Below, piece after piece: positions 43,691-53,979 of a DNA stretch of 64,000 nucleotides. Source of the DNA: Heterodera schachtii (lineage: Eukaryota > Nematoda > Chromadorea > Rhabditida > Heteroderidae); assembly GCA_023374025.1 (NCBI GenBank), contig SIJG01000006.1, positions 420,087 through 484,086 on the forward strand, in the 5' to 3' direction. The first letter of the stretch is position 1. Each line of letters opens with the position of its first letter. The translations under genes were made by a program, and so were the position numbers. Below the pieces are notes generated by a model, which was not told the DNA's origin, ran no database searches, and saw only the letters and a list, made by a program, of their open reading frames with translations.

Positions 43691-44013
43691 TAGTTACAAA
43701 AAACGACCCAAACTTGGACCAGAAAATATTGAATTTTTTCGACCAGAGCAATCGAATGATGAATTTTTGATGCGAAAAGCTCAATTTTTACCTAAATTTG
43801 ATAAAATCTAATTCTTTTTTTAATTCGACAGAATTCATTTAAAATACAAAAAAATTTATTTACGAAATTTAAAAAATAAAAATTAATGAAACAAATTAAT
43901 TTAAATAAAATTTGTCAAATTAAATCAAATAAAATTTGTTAATGTATGAAATTTTATGTGGAAATTGCTAGCAATGTTTTCAAAAATTCAATTGCCTTCT
44001 AAAATTGAAGATT
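43691..44013. other. Family 3' flank before copy 20
   Basis: Shared 3' flank words GACCAGAGCAATCGAATGAT, AAAGCTCAATTTTTACC and TGCTAGCAATGTTTTC, closest to the region before copy 10 (25320-25608). A short duplication of AATTAA..AAATAAAATTTGT occurs at 43885-43940. Confidence 0.5.
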
Positions 44014-44685
44014 TTATTCTCCAAAGTTGGTGGCTTTCCATCTGCGAATGTTCTGTGCCGGAGTGTTTATCATTTCGGCAATTTCTTTGTCACTAATTTT
44101 TGGATTTTCCATTTTTATTTGCCAATAAATTTTCATTTTTTCCATTTTTTCTTCCTCCGTTTTTCTTTTCTTGTTTATTCCAAATTGTTTCTTCCATCTC
44201 TCAATTGTTCCATGGCCAATTCCAATTTTCTTACAAATTTCGGCATAATTTTGGTGCCATTCTTTTGCCGAATATTTTCTTTTTTGTTTAAAACAATTTT
44301 TCATTTCAATGAATTGTTGAACAATTTCACATTTTTCTTCATCAGTCTTTGATTTATAGCTTTTTTGTATTTGTTTTTGTAGACCAAATTCTTTAGTCCA
44401 TTTTTGTATATAAGTTTTATTTGTCCCCAATCCTTTCGCTATTTTAATATTAATTTTATTCCATTCTTTTTTTGGATATTTTCTTCCTTTTTGTTTAATT
44501 TTCTCTTTTATTTTATAATACTTTCTTATTATTTCCCGTTTCTTCTGTTCGTTTTGCGCTTTTTCTTCCCATTTTTCTCCAAATATTTCATCAAATGACT
44601 TTTGTTGCAGTTTTTTATTTTCTGATTCAATTTGACTAATTAGGGCAATTAAAATCAAACAGAATAATAAAAGTAATAATTTCAT
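44014..44685 (-). CDS. Intact signal-peptide triple-HTH protein (copy 20, 223 residues)
   Basis: The second unbroken member. Signal peptide MKLLLLLFCLILIALISQIE (residues 1-20); KSFDEIFGEKWEEK about 29-42. HTH-like units are at about 50-101 (core KIAKGLGTNKTYIQKWTKEFG split as KIAKGLGTNK and TYIQKWTKEFG, W96), 116-170 (AEICKKIGIGHGTIERWKK, W164) and 181-219 (EIAEMINTPAQNIRRWK, W215). A basic NKKRK cluster at 171-175 could serve as a nuclear localisation signal (inference). The last residues differ from copy 12 (ATNFGE instead of KFGEE) by a three-base insertion. No intron or membrane segment after the signal. The 5' half matches copy 18 and the 3' half copy 19, so it is a recombinant. Function unknown. 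Confidence 0.8.
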   Translation of the reverse strand: MKLLLLLFCLILIALISQIESENKKLQQKSFDEIFGEKWEEKAQNEQKKREIIRKYYKIKEKIKQKGRKYPKKEWNKINIKIAKGLGTNKTYIQKWTKEFGLQKQIQKSYKSKTDEEKCEIVQQFIEMKNCFKQKRKYSAKEWHQNYAEICKKIGIGHGTIERWKKQFGINKKRKTEEEKMEKMKIYWQIKMENPKISDKEIAEMINTPAQNIRRWKATNFGE

Positions 44686-45037
44686 TTTCCCGGGATTATA
44701 TTCCTAAACATGAATTTATTTAATGTTTTTATTTTTTTAAATAAATCCACATTATTAATTTAAGTCAATTAAGAGCCTTTTTATTCACATGAAAAACTCA
44801 CAACTCTTAAATGGTCTCCGGTAAAAAAATGATTAGAAAAAAAAGATGATATATTCTTCCTTACTGACCATTTATTTAAAAGAATTATTATTTTTATGTA
44901 TTTACAATTTTTAAATGTGATCATAAGAATTGCAATTTTAATTAATGGAAAAGTTTTTCTTTTATCATTATTTTACTCTTGACAATATTTTTAGTCAGCA
45001 GAAAAGAATTTATTCACAAAAATATTTATTAATTTTA
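44686..45037 (-). promoter_or_regulatory. 5' flank of intact copy 20 (proximal part only)
   Basis: The proximal block is present: AATTTAAGTCAATTAAGAGC, CTTTTTATTCACATG, TCTCCGGTAAAAAAATGATT, CCTTACTGACCATTTATTT. The distal GAAAGTGAGTGATT and CATTCTCCCC segment is absent, with different A+T-rich sequence leading into the 45 kb foldback element. If the copy is expressed, the distal segment is dispensable. Confidence 0.4.
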
Positions 45038-45357
45038 TTCATAACTTGGCTAAGTTTCAACCAAATTAAATTTTTCATGGTATCATTCAATAGCTTTAAT
45101 TGTTCAGAATATTATTTTCCGCAATTTTTTACTTAAGTATGAAAAAAGTTATTGCCATAAAATTACAAAAAAAAATAAGTCATTATTTTTCTATATGCAA
45201 TGACATTGCAAAAAGCATAGCATGTTCAATGCTTTTTAACTTTTTTTATACTTAAGGAAAAATTTTTTTATTAAATTATATTCTGAAGAGTACAATTAAA
45301 GCTATCGAATGATACCATTAAATATGAATTTGGTTGAATTTAAGCCAAGTTATGAAT
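45038..45357. mobile_element. Foldback element (two-armed)
   Basis: The left arm TCATAACTTGGCTAAGTTTC... (through GGTATCATTCAATAGCTTTA) is mirrored by the right arm ...TAAAGCTATCGAATGATACC through AAGCCAAGTTATGA. Inside are TTACTTAAGTATGAAAAAAG and its inverse. Halves of the same family are at 11.4 and 38.0 kb. No ORF. Flanking duplication unclear. Confidence 0.6.
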
Positions 45358-45449
45358 TTATTATTTAATTTTTAAAAATGTTCCACCTGCACACTTTCCC
45401 ATGACACACAATTTGGCTCTGATTTTTCTGAATTTAAACCGGTACTGCG

Positions 45450-46324
45450 TCGCTTATACACTAATGGTCAAAAGTATTGCATCAAAAAATTTTTTTCGAA
45501 AAATTCGATTTTCTCAAAAAGAAATTGGGCGAAAAAAGTCTAATTTGTGCACATTAAATAGTGCACTAATTAAAACCCAAAAACTGTCACGATTAGTTTC
45601 TTTGCCGTCGAGAAAATCGGTCATGACTCAACCAACCCCCTTTTTGGTGGGACAAAAGTAATGCACCAAAACATGGATGCACGAATAACTCAATTTTTTA
45701 TTGATATAAAATTCTGAAAAAAATTTTTGCTAGGCTAACTTTTGATGCTGATCAAAAAAGTCTTTTGGACCAACTTGATCAGATCACTCTTTCATGGTGA
45801 TTTGGAAAGTCAAAATGGCTTGAAATCGGGAAAATGTTCGAGAAAAATTCCTAGGGGGTTGGGAAAACTTTTCTATAAAACTTGAGTAAGCCTGTCAGAT
45901 AGAGGACAAAATTCTCTACCGAATTGCCTTTGGGATGGTAGGCCTATGACCTATACCCGCAGAGCAGCTTAGGGTATCAAAAAAAATTAACCCCAAATAA
46001 CTACCCCAAAAACTATCAGAAATTCTACAAATATTTGAAGGCACTACTAATAAGTAAGGATATGCTAATCCTATAAGCAGACTCCCCATTAAATTAGTTT
46101 TAATTTTTTATGATTTTTTAATTACCATGTTTATTGAATTAGTACCCCAGGGGGCCTCTGTTTTTCAACCCCATTCGAAAGTGGGTTCTAATTCAGTAAA
46201 TATAATTTTATAATTTTTGTAAAAAGTAAATCGCAAATAATATCTCAAAAATAATTACAAGTTTAAGAGCCGATAATTTTGAATTTTTGTCTTGAACAAA
46301 ATTTATGCAACAAAATAATTTAAA
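45450..46324. other. Possible Tc1/mariner-type end, then family 3' flank
   Basis: TACACTAATGGTCAAAAGTA, followed by TTGCATC at 45457, and an echo at 45647 (GTGGGACAAAAGTAATGCACC) resemble Tc1/mariner terminal repeats. No transposase is present. 45970-46320 is family 3' flank (CTATCAGAAATTCTACAAAT, GTGGGTTCTAATTCAGTAAA). Confidence 0.35.
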
Positions 46325-46400
46325 CTCCAAACTTGGCTTTCCATCTGCAAATGTTAAATGGCGCAGTATTTATCATTTCAGCAATTTCTTTGTCACCAAA
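46325..46400 (-). pseudogene. HTH unit 3 scrap
   Basis: About 75 bases that code on the minus strand for DKEIAEMINTAPFNICRWKA, a unit 3 recognition-helix region. It is inserted between two stretches of family 3' flank, with no other gene part beside it. It points to unequal exchange at the 3' ends of copies. Confidence 0.5.
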
Positions 46401-46579
46401 AAGGGACCAGAAAATTTTGAATTTTTCTCTAACAAAGCAATCGAATGAAGAATTTTGATGAGAAAGCACACAATTTTTAATTCAAACATTGCTAAAATTT
46501 AATTCCTATTTTTAAATCGCCAAAAAACTTAGAAAGAACCAAAAAATTTTACGCTTATTTTCAAAAATTTATGCAACTG

Positions 46580-47267
46580 CTTCTAAAATTGAAAATTTTC
46601 TACACTAAAATTTGATTTTCCATCTCCAAATGTTCTGTGCCGAAATGTTTATCATTTCAATAATTTTCTGATCACTTATTTTTGATTTTCGTTTTTAATT
46701 TGCCAATAAATTTTCATTTTTTCCATTTTTTCTTTCTCAGTTATTCTTTTACAGCGGCGAATACCAAATTGTTTCTTCCATTTTCTAATTGTTCCAATGC
46801 TAACTCCGATTTTCTTGCAAATTTCGGCATAATTTTGTTGCCATTCTTTTCTTGAATATTTTCTTTTTTGCCTATATTCATTTGTCATTTCAATAAATTT
46901 TTGCACGATTTCCCATTTTTGTTCATCACTTTTTGATTTGAGACAGTTCGTTTTTTGGAGACCAAATTCTTTAATCCATTTTTTAATATAAGTATCATTT
47001 GTTTCCAAATTTTTCGCTATTTTAATATTAATTTTATTCCATTCTTTTGCTGAGTATTTTTTTTCCTTTTTGTTTAATTTTCTCCTTTATAATAAAATAT
47101 TTTCTAATGATTTCCCGTTTCTTCTGTTCATTTTGCATTTCTTTTTCTTCTTTTTTTCCCCCATTTTTTCCAAATATTTGATCAAATGATTTATTTTCAA
47201 ATTCATTTGAAGTAATTAGGACAATTAAAATTAAAATCAAACAGAATAATAACAATAATAATTTCAT
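46580..47267 (-). pseudogene. HTH-repeat secreted family, copy 21
   Basis: Start MKLLLLLFCLILILIVLITS. KLQQ is deleted and the FGEKW block is shifted (IFGKNGGKKEEKE). A frameshift at KGKKILSKRME (about 47040) breaks the entry to unit 1. The frame then resumes in METNDTYIKKWIKEFG, unit 2 (AEICKKIGVSIGTIRKWKKQFG) and into unit 3, where a stop after KNENQK (46676) interrupts it. At least three lesions. Confidence 0.8.
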
Positions 47268-47575
47268 TTTTCCGGGATTATATTTCCAAATATTAATTGT
47301 TAATATTATTTAAATAACAAAATTATTATTTTAGTTTATTAAGTCTTTTTATTCACATGAAAAAATCACAACTCTCTATTCATCGCCGGCAAAAAATTGA
47401 TTTGAAAAAAGAAAAAAAGATAATATATTCTTCCCTACTGATCATATTTATTTAAAAGAAATTTTTTTTATTAAATAATTTCGATTTTTTCTTACTCTTT
47501 TGATTAAAAAAATTATTATTTTTTTTTGGAAAATATGTAAAATGAAAATCCAAAAGTAAATGATTAAAAATTGCG
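47268..47575 (-). promoter_or_regulatory. 5' flank of copy 21
   Basis: Family upstream block (TTATTCACATGAAAAAATCA, CGCCGGCAAAAAATTGATTT, CCCTACTGATCATATTTATT, GAAAATCCAAAAGTAAATGA) ends abruptly at AAAAATTGC, where GC-richer sequence (GCCACGCTCCACAGAGAC) begins. Confidence 0.45.
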
Positions 47576-49720
47576 CCACGCTCCACAGAGACAGTGTCCT
47601 CACTGTCGAAAATTCGAACCGCCTTCCCCCGGCACCATCAGTTGAGCGCCCGCGAAACGGCATCTGTTGCGGCGAGCCAGTGGTGCAATGTGCGTGATTG
47701 TTTTGGCGATACATTCCTAAAAAATTGAAAGAGGGAGGGGGGGGGGATTGTAACTGGGAAAAGGATCTTTCGGACATGGACAGATATTTCTATTCCTGTG
47801 TTTCATAATAATTGTCGACGAAATTTGGCGGAAAAGTAATTGAGAAAAGGCTTTGAGGTTTTGTTGGATTGACGCTTGGGATTCGATTTGTCCAAATTTT
47901 TTGGAATTTCAGAAGAATTTTGGGCCGATTTTTAGTCCAAATCTTTAATTGAGAATGGTCATATCCCTGTTTTTGGGATTGAAAAATGTTTTTGTTGGAA
48001 ATTTTTTGATTTGGGACTGTCTGATGGTAAAAGGAATTGGGTATTTGGAAGGTTGGCATTTTTCCACCAAACTTTTTGCGTCTTCCTTTTTCTTGGGAAA
48101 GTGCAAAATTTTCTGAATTTTATTAGAAAATTTTTGGAATCCTTTCCTTTTTAAAATTTTCCAGAAAAAATTGACTCCAGCATGAATTTGGGCTCATCTA
48201 TTTCGGCGAATAGGTCCTTCAAATCATTTTCCAATTGATGGATTTTTGGCACTTAATGCACTTTCTCCGTTTTAGTCTGATCAAATTTGGAGATGGGAAT
48301 ATTGCTTGTCAAAAAATTTTATTCAATTCCTGCCTTTGATTTGGATCCATTTGGGAATTATGGGAAAGAAATTGAATTTCGTTTAATGGCCGTTTTTCGG
48401 GATTGAAATTAAAAAATTTCTTGAAATATGATTGTCCACCAAGATTCGGCTTCCTAACTCCTTAACTTTTAGAAAGGCTTTGAGTTGTAGGGAAATAAGT
48501 TTTTTGGAATTTTTCCATAAAAATTTTTGAAAACGAGCGATTGAGAATTTTTGGTTGCCATCCCACTCACAAATGGTATACATCTCCATCAAAATCTGTT
48601 GTTGGATTGGGTTTTCCTTTTTTGAGGATGGAATTGAATTAAAAGGAATTTTCTGACCATCTAATTCATTTTGTGCTTTTTCAAAACGCTTAATGCTGCT
48701 TGTTCTGGTCGTGCTTGCTTTCAGAACACATTTGGAAGTTTGAAAATTTTCACCCTGAATTTTCCGAACTGGATAAAATTCACTTTGACAATTTCAAATT
48801 TGAATAATTTGTGAATTTTTAGGGGAACTTGATTCGAAAATTCACAAAATTTTGTTGGTCGAATTGGCTTCGGTCTGAATTCCAATTTTTCTGACTGGAT
48901 CAGTTTTCATGAGCATTTCGTCCGTAAATGTTTCGGTGATTTGAAAATTGTTTTGGGAAATTGATTTTGATGGGAAACTTTTTGGTAAAATTGGGTTCGG
49001 TCTTAATTCCAATTTACATGAGAGACTTCTTCGCCATAATCATTTTGGCCATAATTTGGTGAAACTCGACACCGAACTGGTTGCCGATTTTCCATGTCAT
49101 TTTTACCCACATAGCCAAAAGTTTGAAATGGGGTGCCGTTATTGCAAACCCTTCGTTCTTCTTGGTAAATTTGGGGCAAAGAGCACATTGAGAATAATTT
49201 GGAAATTGATTTTGAGGCGGTTGGGAATATTGATTTGGGTGGTAATTTTGTTGGGTCATTTGGCTGTGATGAGAAAAATTTTGAAAAGGGTGTGATTGCT
49301 AGAAAGAATTTGGTTGAAAATTTGGGTGTTGGGACGGAATTTGCAAACCTTCATTTACATTTTCGTTCGTCCTGTTGGCAACCAATGACTCATTAAAATA
49401 ATAGTTAAGCAAAACGTTCATTGCTCTACTCTGAAAAATAAATAGGCAAAATTGAAAATCAACAAAAAAATGAAAATGGAAAGTCATAATGCTGCTTGTT
49501 GCACAATCGGCTCGCTTTTCGCTGACCAAGAGGTTGAATTTACGCCGTCTCGGCAGGAGCGCCACGTGAAGGAAAATGGGGGTCTAACTGGGAGAATTCC
49601 GACCGATTTGCTACTAAGGTGGGGTTTTGGGGATATGAAAGGGTCGGAAATACAACTTTGAGAACAAATCTGGAATGCAAAATAGGGATTCAACAAAGGG
49701 AAAAGAGACTCGTAGAAATG
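47576..49720 (-). pseudogene. Degraded Asn/Gln-rich protein-coding remnant
   Basis: GC-richer than its surroundings, and minus-strand reading shows protein-like stretches in shifting frames. Examples are NVNEGLQIPSQHPNFQPNSF then a stop, MTQQNYHPNQYSQPPQNQF, NYSQCALCPKF, LKDLFAEIDEPKFMLESIF, IPNSFYHQTVPNQKISNK, and SERSFSQLQSPPPPSFNFLG near the left end. An acceptor-like TTTATTTTTCAG lies at about 49436-49447. No single frame or clear intron set joins these, so I read it as a decayed host gene or mobile-element gene. Family not recognised. Confidence 0.45.
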
Positions 49721-50187
49721 GCGCGGCGATTTTCGTAGTCCAATGCGCCGAAGTCGAAGCAGTGATAAACATTTTGTTGCTCAAGACAAATTAAGGCGAT
49801 GTTAGAGAACAATTTATTTTAACACGGAGAGAAAAGGACAAAAAGGAGACGCGGGAAATTGATTGGAGTGAAGGCAAAGTAAAATTAAAATATAATTGAA
49901 GAGGAGGGAAATCGAAATGAAGAGATAAACCAAGTGAATAAAAATGAAAAAAAAAAATAAAACACAATATAATTTAAACACAAAATTAACGCGAAAAGTA
50001 ATCGCTTCGAAAATGGTCAAGTCCAGTACGTTTTCACCTTTTCATCTTAATCTCGGAAGCTTTTTTCATGTACATGTGTTTGGATGCTTTTCAATTTGCT
50101 TTAAAAACTGAAATTCTCGAATATTCAATGGCATTATTATGCATAATCCTAGAAGCATGCTCCCCATTATACTGGTTTTAGTTTTTT
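49721..50187. other. Spacer left of the LTR element
   Basis: 49740-49960 is purine-rich (GGAGAGAAAAGGACAAAAAGG). From 50110 the HTH family's intergenic words return (CATAATCCTAGAAGCATGC, TCCCCATTATACTGGTTTTA), so the LTR element was inserted into family 3' flank. No gene. Confidence 0.4.
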
Positions 50188-50496
50188 AGTCAGGAAAACA
50201 AAGAAAGGAGGGAATGGGGAATGCCGTGGTTCGGGTTTGGATCACTAAGTCAATTGGCGATGGACGGAGAATATATATTTATTTATTTGGAGAAGGAAAA
50301 TAATATATTTATTTAGAGAAGGAGGGACGGACAGGGAAAGGATGGAACATGGAAAAGTAAAAGATAAAACAATAATGAATGAATGTGGGGATAAGGGCGG
50401 GGAAATACGTTGACTGGTCAAGGGCGAAATCGATAAATGGGGAATGAACATCACAAACGGAACGCCAATATTTAAATCAAATCCCTTCTTCTCACA
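50188..50496 (-). repeat. Left (3') long direct repeat
   Basis: Runs from AGTCAGGAAAACAAAGAAAG to AAATCCCTTCTTCTCACA in the plus direction. It includes a duplicated ATATATTTATTTATTTGGAG / AATATATTTATTTAGAGAAG segment and GGGACGGACAGGGAAAGGAT. Differs from the right copy at about five positions. Confidence 0.85.
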
Positions 50497-50791
50497 TGCC
50501 CCCGTCCATTCAAGAATCGGTCCCCGATTCTGATCAGTCTCCCCCGGGCCCACAGATGCGACGTCCCGGCGCATGGCGATGGAAGGCGGCGATCAGTTGA
50601 TGTTTGGCTTGAATTTCTGAAAAAGGCAAAAACGGGAGGGAATTAGGTCGGTCTCCGTTCAGCAGATAAAATTCGGAATGCTTTCGTCAGCCATTCGATC
50701 GCTATTTATCAGCCAAACATAATGAAAAGGAGAAGCGGGTGCCAAATATGATGAGGGAGTGGGATATGCCATCAAAGGGAATTGGACAAAA

Positions 50792-51532
50792 TTAGAAAAT
50801 TGGGCAACTGTGCCATTGTTCGGTGGGAATTTTGAGTTGTGGCTTGAGATCGGACTTTTGATTAACAGCAATTTTCTGATTTGGATTTTTGGAAAATTCC
50901 TCAATTCCTTCGCCACGATCTTTGGCCTTCAATTCGGCAACCTCTTCCATTAAACCCTTTATTTTTCTGCCCTGCTCCTGTGCCATCAAATTTTGTTGGA
51001 CGGACAAAATCGAAAAATGGCCATTTTCCTCTTCTGCCATTTCCAACTTTTCTTTTACCGTCTTCAATTCAGCTTCCATCGCCAAAAATTCGGAAACACT
51101 TTGCTCTCTTTCCACCAGCACTTTTATGTGGTTAGCCTTTATGAACTTGAAGAGTTGTTCACTGTCCAACAATTTTTGATGCAAAATTTCGACTTTTTCA
51201 TCTGCTTCGTCTCGTTCGGCTGTGACTCTCATCAGTTCAGCTTTCAGCCTTTCAACCAAATTTTGCTCTTGCACTGCTCGGCCTCCATACCCAGATCTTC
51301 CCAACTCATCCGAATTTGAGTGCGCTGACGGCCTTTCAAATTCAAAACAGAATGCCTTTTCAGCCAAAATCTGATTTTGGTTGCCTTCACGGCTAACTCT
51401 TTCTCGCAGTGCACGGCCCTGTGCCAACATTCTGCTTCTCACACTTGCCTGACCAAAGCTTTCTTCCATTTGCGATGAATTGAGAGTCGGCGGATGGCGC
51501 TGCTTTTCAACGGCTTTGCTTCTTGTGGGCAA
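50792..51532 (-). CDS. Coiled-coil protein inside the LTR element
   Basis: 246 codons from MPTRSKAVEKQRHPPTLNSS. Residues about 85-215 are rich in Glu, Lys, Leu and Gln with heptad spacing (VERLKAELMRVTAERDEAD, VEILHQKLLDSEQLF, AMEAELKTVKEKLEMAEEE), a convincing coiled coil. The C terminus is polar (NQKSDLKPQLKIPTEQWH). No zinc knuckle, protease or reverse-transcriptase motif, so a Gag relative is possible but unproven. Composition is clearly more GC-rich than the HTH genes, in line with foreign or host-gene cargo. The last codons before the stop may be intronic if the source gene was spliced. Confidence 0.6.
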   Translation of the reverse strand: MPTRSKAVEKQRHPPTLNSSQMEESFGQASVRSRMLAQGRALRERVSREGNQNQILAEKAFCFEFERPSAHSNSDELGRSGYGGRAVQEQNLVERLKAELMRVTAERDEADEKVEILHQKLLDSEQLFKFIKANHIKVLVEREQSVSEFLAMEAELKTVKEKLEMAEEENGHFSILSVQQNLMAQEQGRKIKGLMEEVAELKAKDRGEGIEEFSKNPNQKIAVNQKSDLKPQLKIPTEQWHSCPIF

Positions 51533-51593
51533 TCGGCGAGCAATTCGGTGTCTCCCAAAAGGCGGTGCAGTTCGATGTCGGACAGGAGCGCCA

Positions 51594-51902
51594 AGTCAGG
51601 AAAACAAAGAAAGGAGGGAATGGGGAATGCCGGGGTTCGGGTTTGGATCACTAAGTCAATTGGCAATGGACGGAGAATATATATTTATTTATTTGGAGAA
51701 GGAAAATAATATATTTATTTAGAGAAGGAGGGACGGACAGGGAAAGGATGGAACATGGAAAAGTAAAAGATAAAACAATAATGAATGAATGTGGGGATAA
51801 GGGCGGGGAAATACGTTGACTGGTCAAGGGCGAAATCGATAAATGGGGAATGAACATCACAAACGGAACGCCAATATTTAAATCAAATAACTTATTCTCA
51901 CA
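51594..51902 (-). repeat. Right (5') long direct repeat
   Basis: Same 309-base sequence as 50188-50496, in the same direction; differences include ATGCCGGGGTTCGG for ATGCCGTGGTTCGG and AAATAACTTATTCTCACA at the end. Followed by TTTTAATTAATTT, which fits the interrupted family 3' flank. Confidence 0.85.
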
Positions 51903-52212
51903 TTTTAATTAATTTAATTAATATTTGAATGTTTATATTAGTGAAATGTTAATCACAAATAATATATCATAAAAGTGGTCAGAAGTTTTAGGTCGATCGA
52001 CCAGAGCAATCGAGTGTAATTTTTGATTAAAAAAGCTCAAATTTTCACTAATTTGATAAAAGTTAATTAATATTTTTAAATCGACTAAAAACTTAGGAGA
52101 ACCAAAAAAAATTTGCACAAAAATATGCAACAAATCAATTAAAATAAAATTTGTTAAAAATAAAATTTTTGGAAAATTTGCTATCAAGTCTTCATAAAAA
52201 TTCAATTGCCTT
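51903..52212. other. Family 3' flank before copy 22
   Basis: Contains AAAGTGGTCAGAAGTTTTAG, CGACCAGAGCAATCGAGTG, the CGACTAAAAACTTAGGAGAA segment and TATGCAACAAATCAATT, the usual order of the shared 3' flank. No gene. Confidence 0.5.
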
Positions 52213-52867
52213 CTAAAATTGGAAATTTTCTTCTCCAAATTTGGCTTTCCATCTGCGAATGTTTTTCGTTGAAGTATTTATCATTTTTGCAATTTCTTTT
52301 TCACTTATTTTTGGATTTTTTCGTTTTATTTGCCAATAAATTTTCATTTTTTCCATTTTTTCCTTCTCCGTTATAAATTTACTCATTCCAAATTGTTTTT
52401 TCCATTTAATAATTGTTCCACGGCTTACTCCAATTTTCTTACAAATTTCGGCATAATTTTTGTCCCATTCTTTTCTTGAATGTTTTTCCAATAAATTGTT
52501 GTACAATTTCCCATTTTTGTTCATCACTTTTTGATTTGAGACAGTTCGTTTTTTGGAGACCAAATTCTTTAATCCATTTTTTAATATAAGTATCATTTGT
52601 TTCCAAATTTTTCGCTATTTTAATATTAATTTTATTCCATTCTTTTTTTGAGAATTTTCTTCCTTTTTGCTTTATTTTTTCTTTTATTTTGTAATATTTT
52701 CTTATTATTTCACGTTTCTTCTGTTCATTTTGCGCTTTTTCTTTTTTTTCTTCCCATTTTTCTCCAAATATTTCATCAAATGACATTTGTCGTAGCTTTT
52801 TCTCTCCTAATTCAATTGGACTAATTAGGGCAATTAAAATCAAACAGAATAACACAAACAATTTCAT
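52213..52867 (-). pseudogene. HTH-repeat secreted family, copy 22
   Basis: Start MKLFVLFCLILIALISPIEL, KSFDEIF with a QM change, and unit 1 (KIAKNLETNDTYIKKWIKEFG) are open for 142 codons. A deletion after QQFIGKT (about 52485) removes the KQKRKYS linker and shifts the frame. In the other frame, KHSRKEWDKNYAEICKKIG, unit 2 (GVSRGTIIKWKKQFG) and unit 3 (EIAKMINTSTKNIRRWKAKFG) reach the stop at 52213. One deletion separates it from a full gene. Confidence 0.8.
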
Positions 52868-53574
52868 TTTTCTGAAATTATATTCCTAAATATTAATTTA
52901 TATAATGTTTTTTTTCTTAAATAAAATAGTCTTTTTATTCACATAAAAAATCACAACTCTCTTCTGATCTCCGGCAAAAAATTGATTAGAAAAAAGAAAA
53001 AAAGATAATAATATATTCTTTCCTCATTACCATTTGTTTAAAAGAATTTCTTTTTTATTAAATAATTTCTTTTTTCTACTCTATTGATTAAAAAGGAAAA
53101 TAATTAATTATTTTTTTGTGAAAAATATGTAAAATGATAAACCGAAAGTGATGATTAGAAAATTGCAAATAATAAAAATTAATGCTTAAAGCATTTTAAA
53201 ATGGAAGAAATTATTTTTTAGAAAAGATAGAATGATTTAAAGCTATTTAACCACCAAAACCAGGTTAATTCAGTTTTCTTGATCAAAAACTCATAATTTA
53301 AATAATTTAGTATTTCAAATTTTTTATAATAAATAAAAATATAGAGCCATTGAATTTTAAAAAGACTGACCTGACCAGGATTTAGTACTCAAGATAAAAA
53401 TGCTATTTTGACAGTACTCCCTCCTGTAGAAGTTTAAAAAAGGCCATCCCTCATAAATGACATTTTTTAATTTAAAAAAATTTCGTAAAACTTTTCTCCT
53501 TACGCTGAAAAAATGGAGTTGATGCCAAAATGAACTGAATGTGGGATAAAGACATGGGAGAACCTCTAAAAAGA
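52868..53574. other. 5' flank of copy 22 and repeat remnants
   Basis: 52920-53180 is the family upstream block (TCTTTTTATTCACAT, CTCCGGCAAAAAATTGATTA, AAACCGAAAGTGATGATTAG). 53210-53400 carries GATTTAAAGCTATTTAACCA and AGAGCCATTGAATTTTAAAA, words also at 8.5, 35.8 and 60.3 kb. No gene. Confidence 0.45.
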
Positions 53575-53645
53575 GCGCCTGTAGCTCAGTTGGTTAGAGC
53601 ACAGCACAGATTTCAGGGGTCGTGGGTTCGAGTCCCACCGGGCGA
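53575..53645 (+). tRNA. Degenerate tRNA / tRNA pseudogene
   Basis: A near-perfect A box (TAGCTCAGTTGGTTAGAGC) and T arm (GTGGG TTCGAGT CCCAC), with an acceptor stem that pairs over six bases (CGCCTG / CGGGCG). The anticodon arm (CAGCACAGATTTCAG) is about two bases short and does not form a five-pair stem, so no anticodon can be assigned. The 71-base length fits a tRNA that has lost bases. Both internal promoter boxes are good, so it may still be transcribed. Confidence 0.6.
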
Positions 53646-53979
53646 GTTACCTTTTATGTACTACACAGAAGTGCAGCTAAAATTTAATTGACCAAAATGC
53701 CTGGATTGGACTCTGATTTCAAATATTGAATTTTGGGCCTCGGAATGTCATCCCTGATCAGACAAACGAATAATGATTTTTCTATGAGAAAAGCTCAATT
53801 TTCCCCTAAATTTGATAAAATTTAATTCATATTTTTTTAATTACTAAAATACTAAAAGAGCACTTTTTTTACTCTTATATAAAAAAATAATGCAACAAAA
53901 TAATTAAATAAAATTTTTCAATAAATGAAATTTTCTGGAAAATTTGCTAACAATGTTTTTATAAAAATTCAGTTGCTTT

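Larger units (their letters stand above)
50188..51902 (-). mobile_element. Non-autonomous LTR-type element
   Basis: Two direct repeats of exactly 309 bases (50188-50496 and 51594-51902) with only a handful of differences enclose 1.1 kb. Read on the minus strand, each repeat starts TGTGAGAA. The 5' repeat is followed at once by TGGCGCTCCTGTCC, a plausible primer-binding site, and a purine-rich GGACGGGGGC precedes the 3' repeat, a plausible polypurine tract. The inside holds one coiled-coil ORF and no protease, reverse transcriptase or integrase. The near-identical repeats suggest a recent insertion. The repeat does not end in CA, so the LTR assignment is likely but not certain. Confidence 0.65.

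Noticed and set aside
5911..44600. Phe/Ser/Ile-rich open frames opposite the HTH genes
   Set aside because: They are antisense shadows of Lys/Glu-rich coding sequence and recur wherever a family copy lies.
45450..45900. Complete Tc1/mariner transposon
   Set aside because: Only an end-like sequence is present; no paired end or transposase frame could be found.
48948..49295. Plus-strand 115-codon ORF
   Set aside because: The opposite strand shows the more protein-like, Asn/Gln-rich segments; this frame is a shadow in a degraded region.
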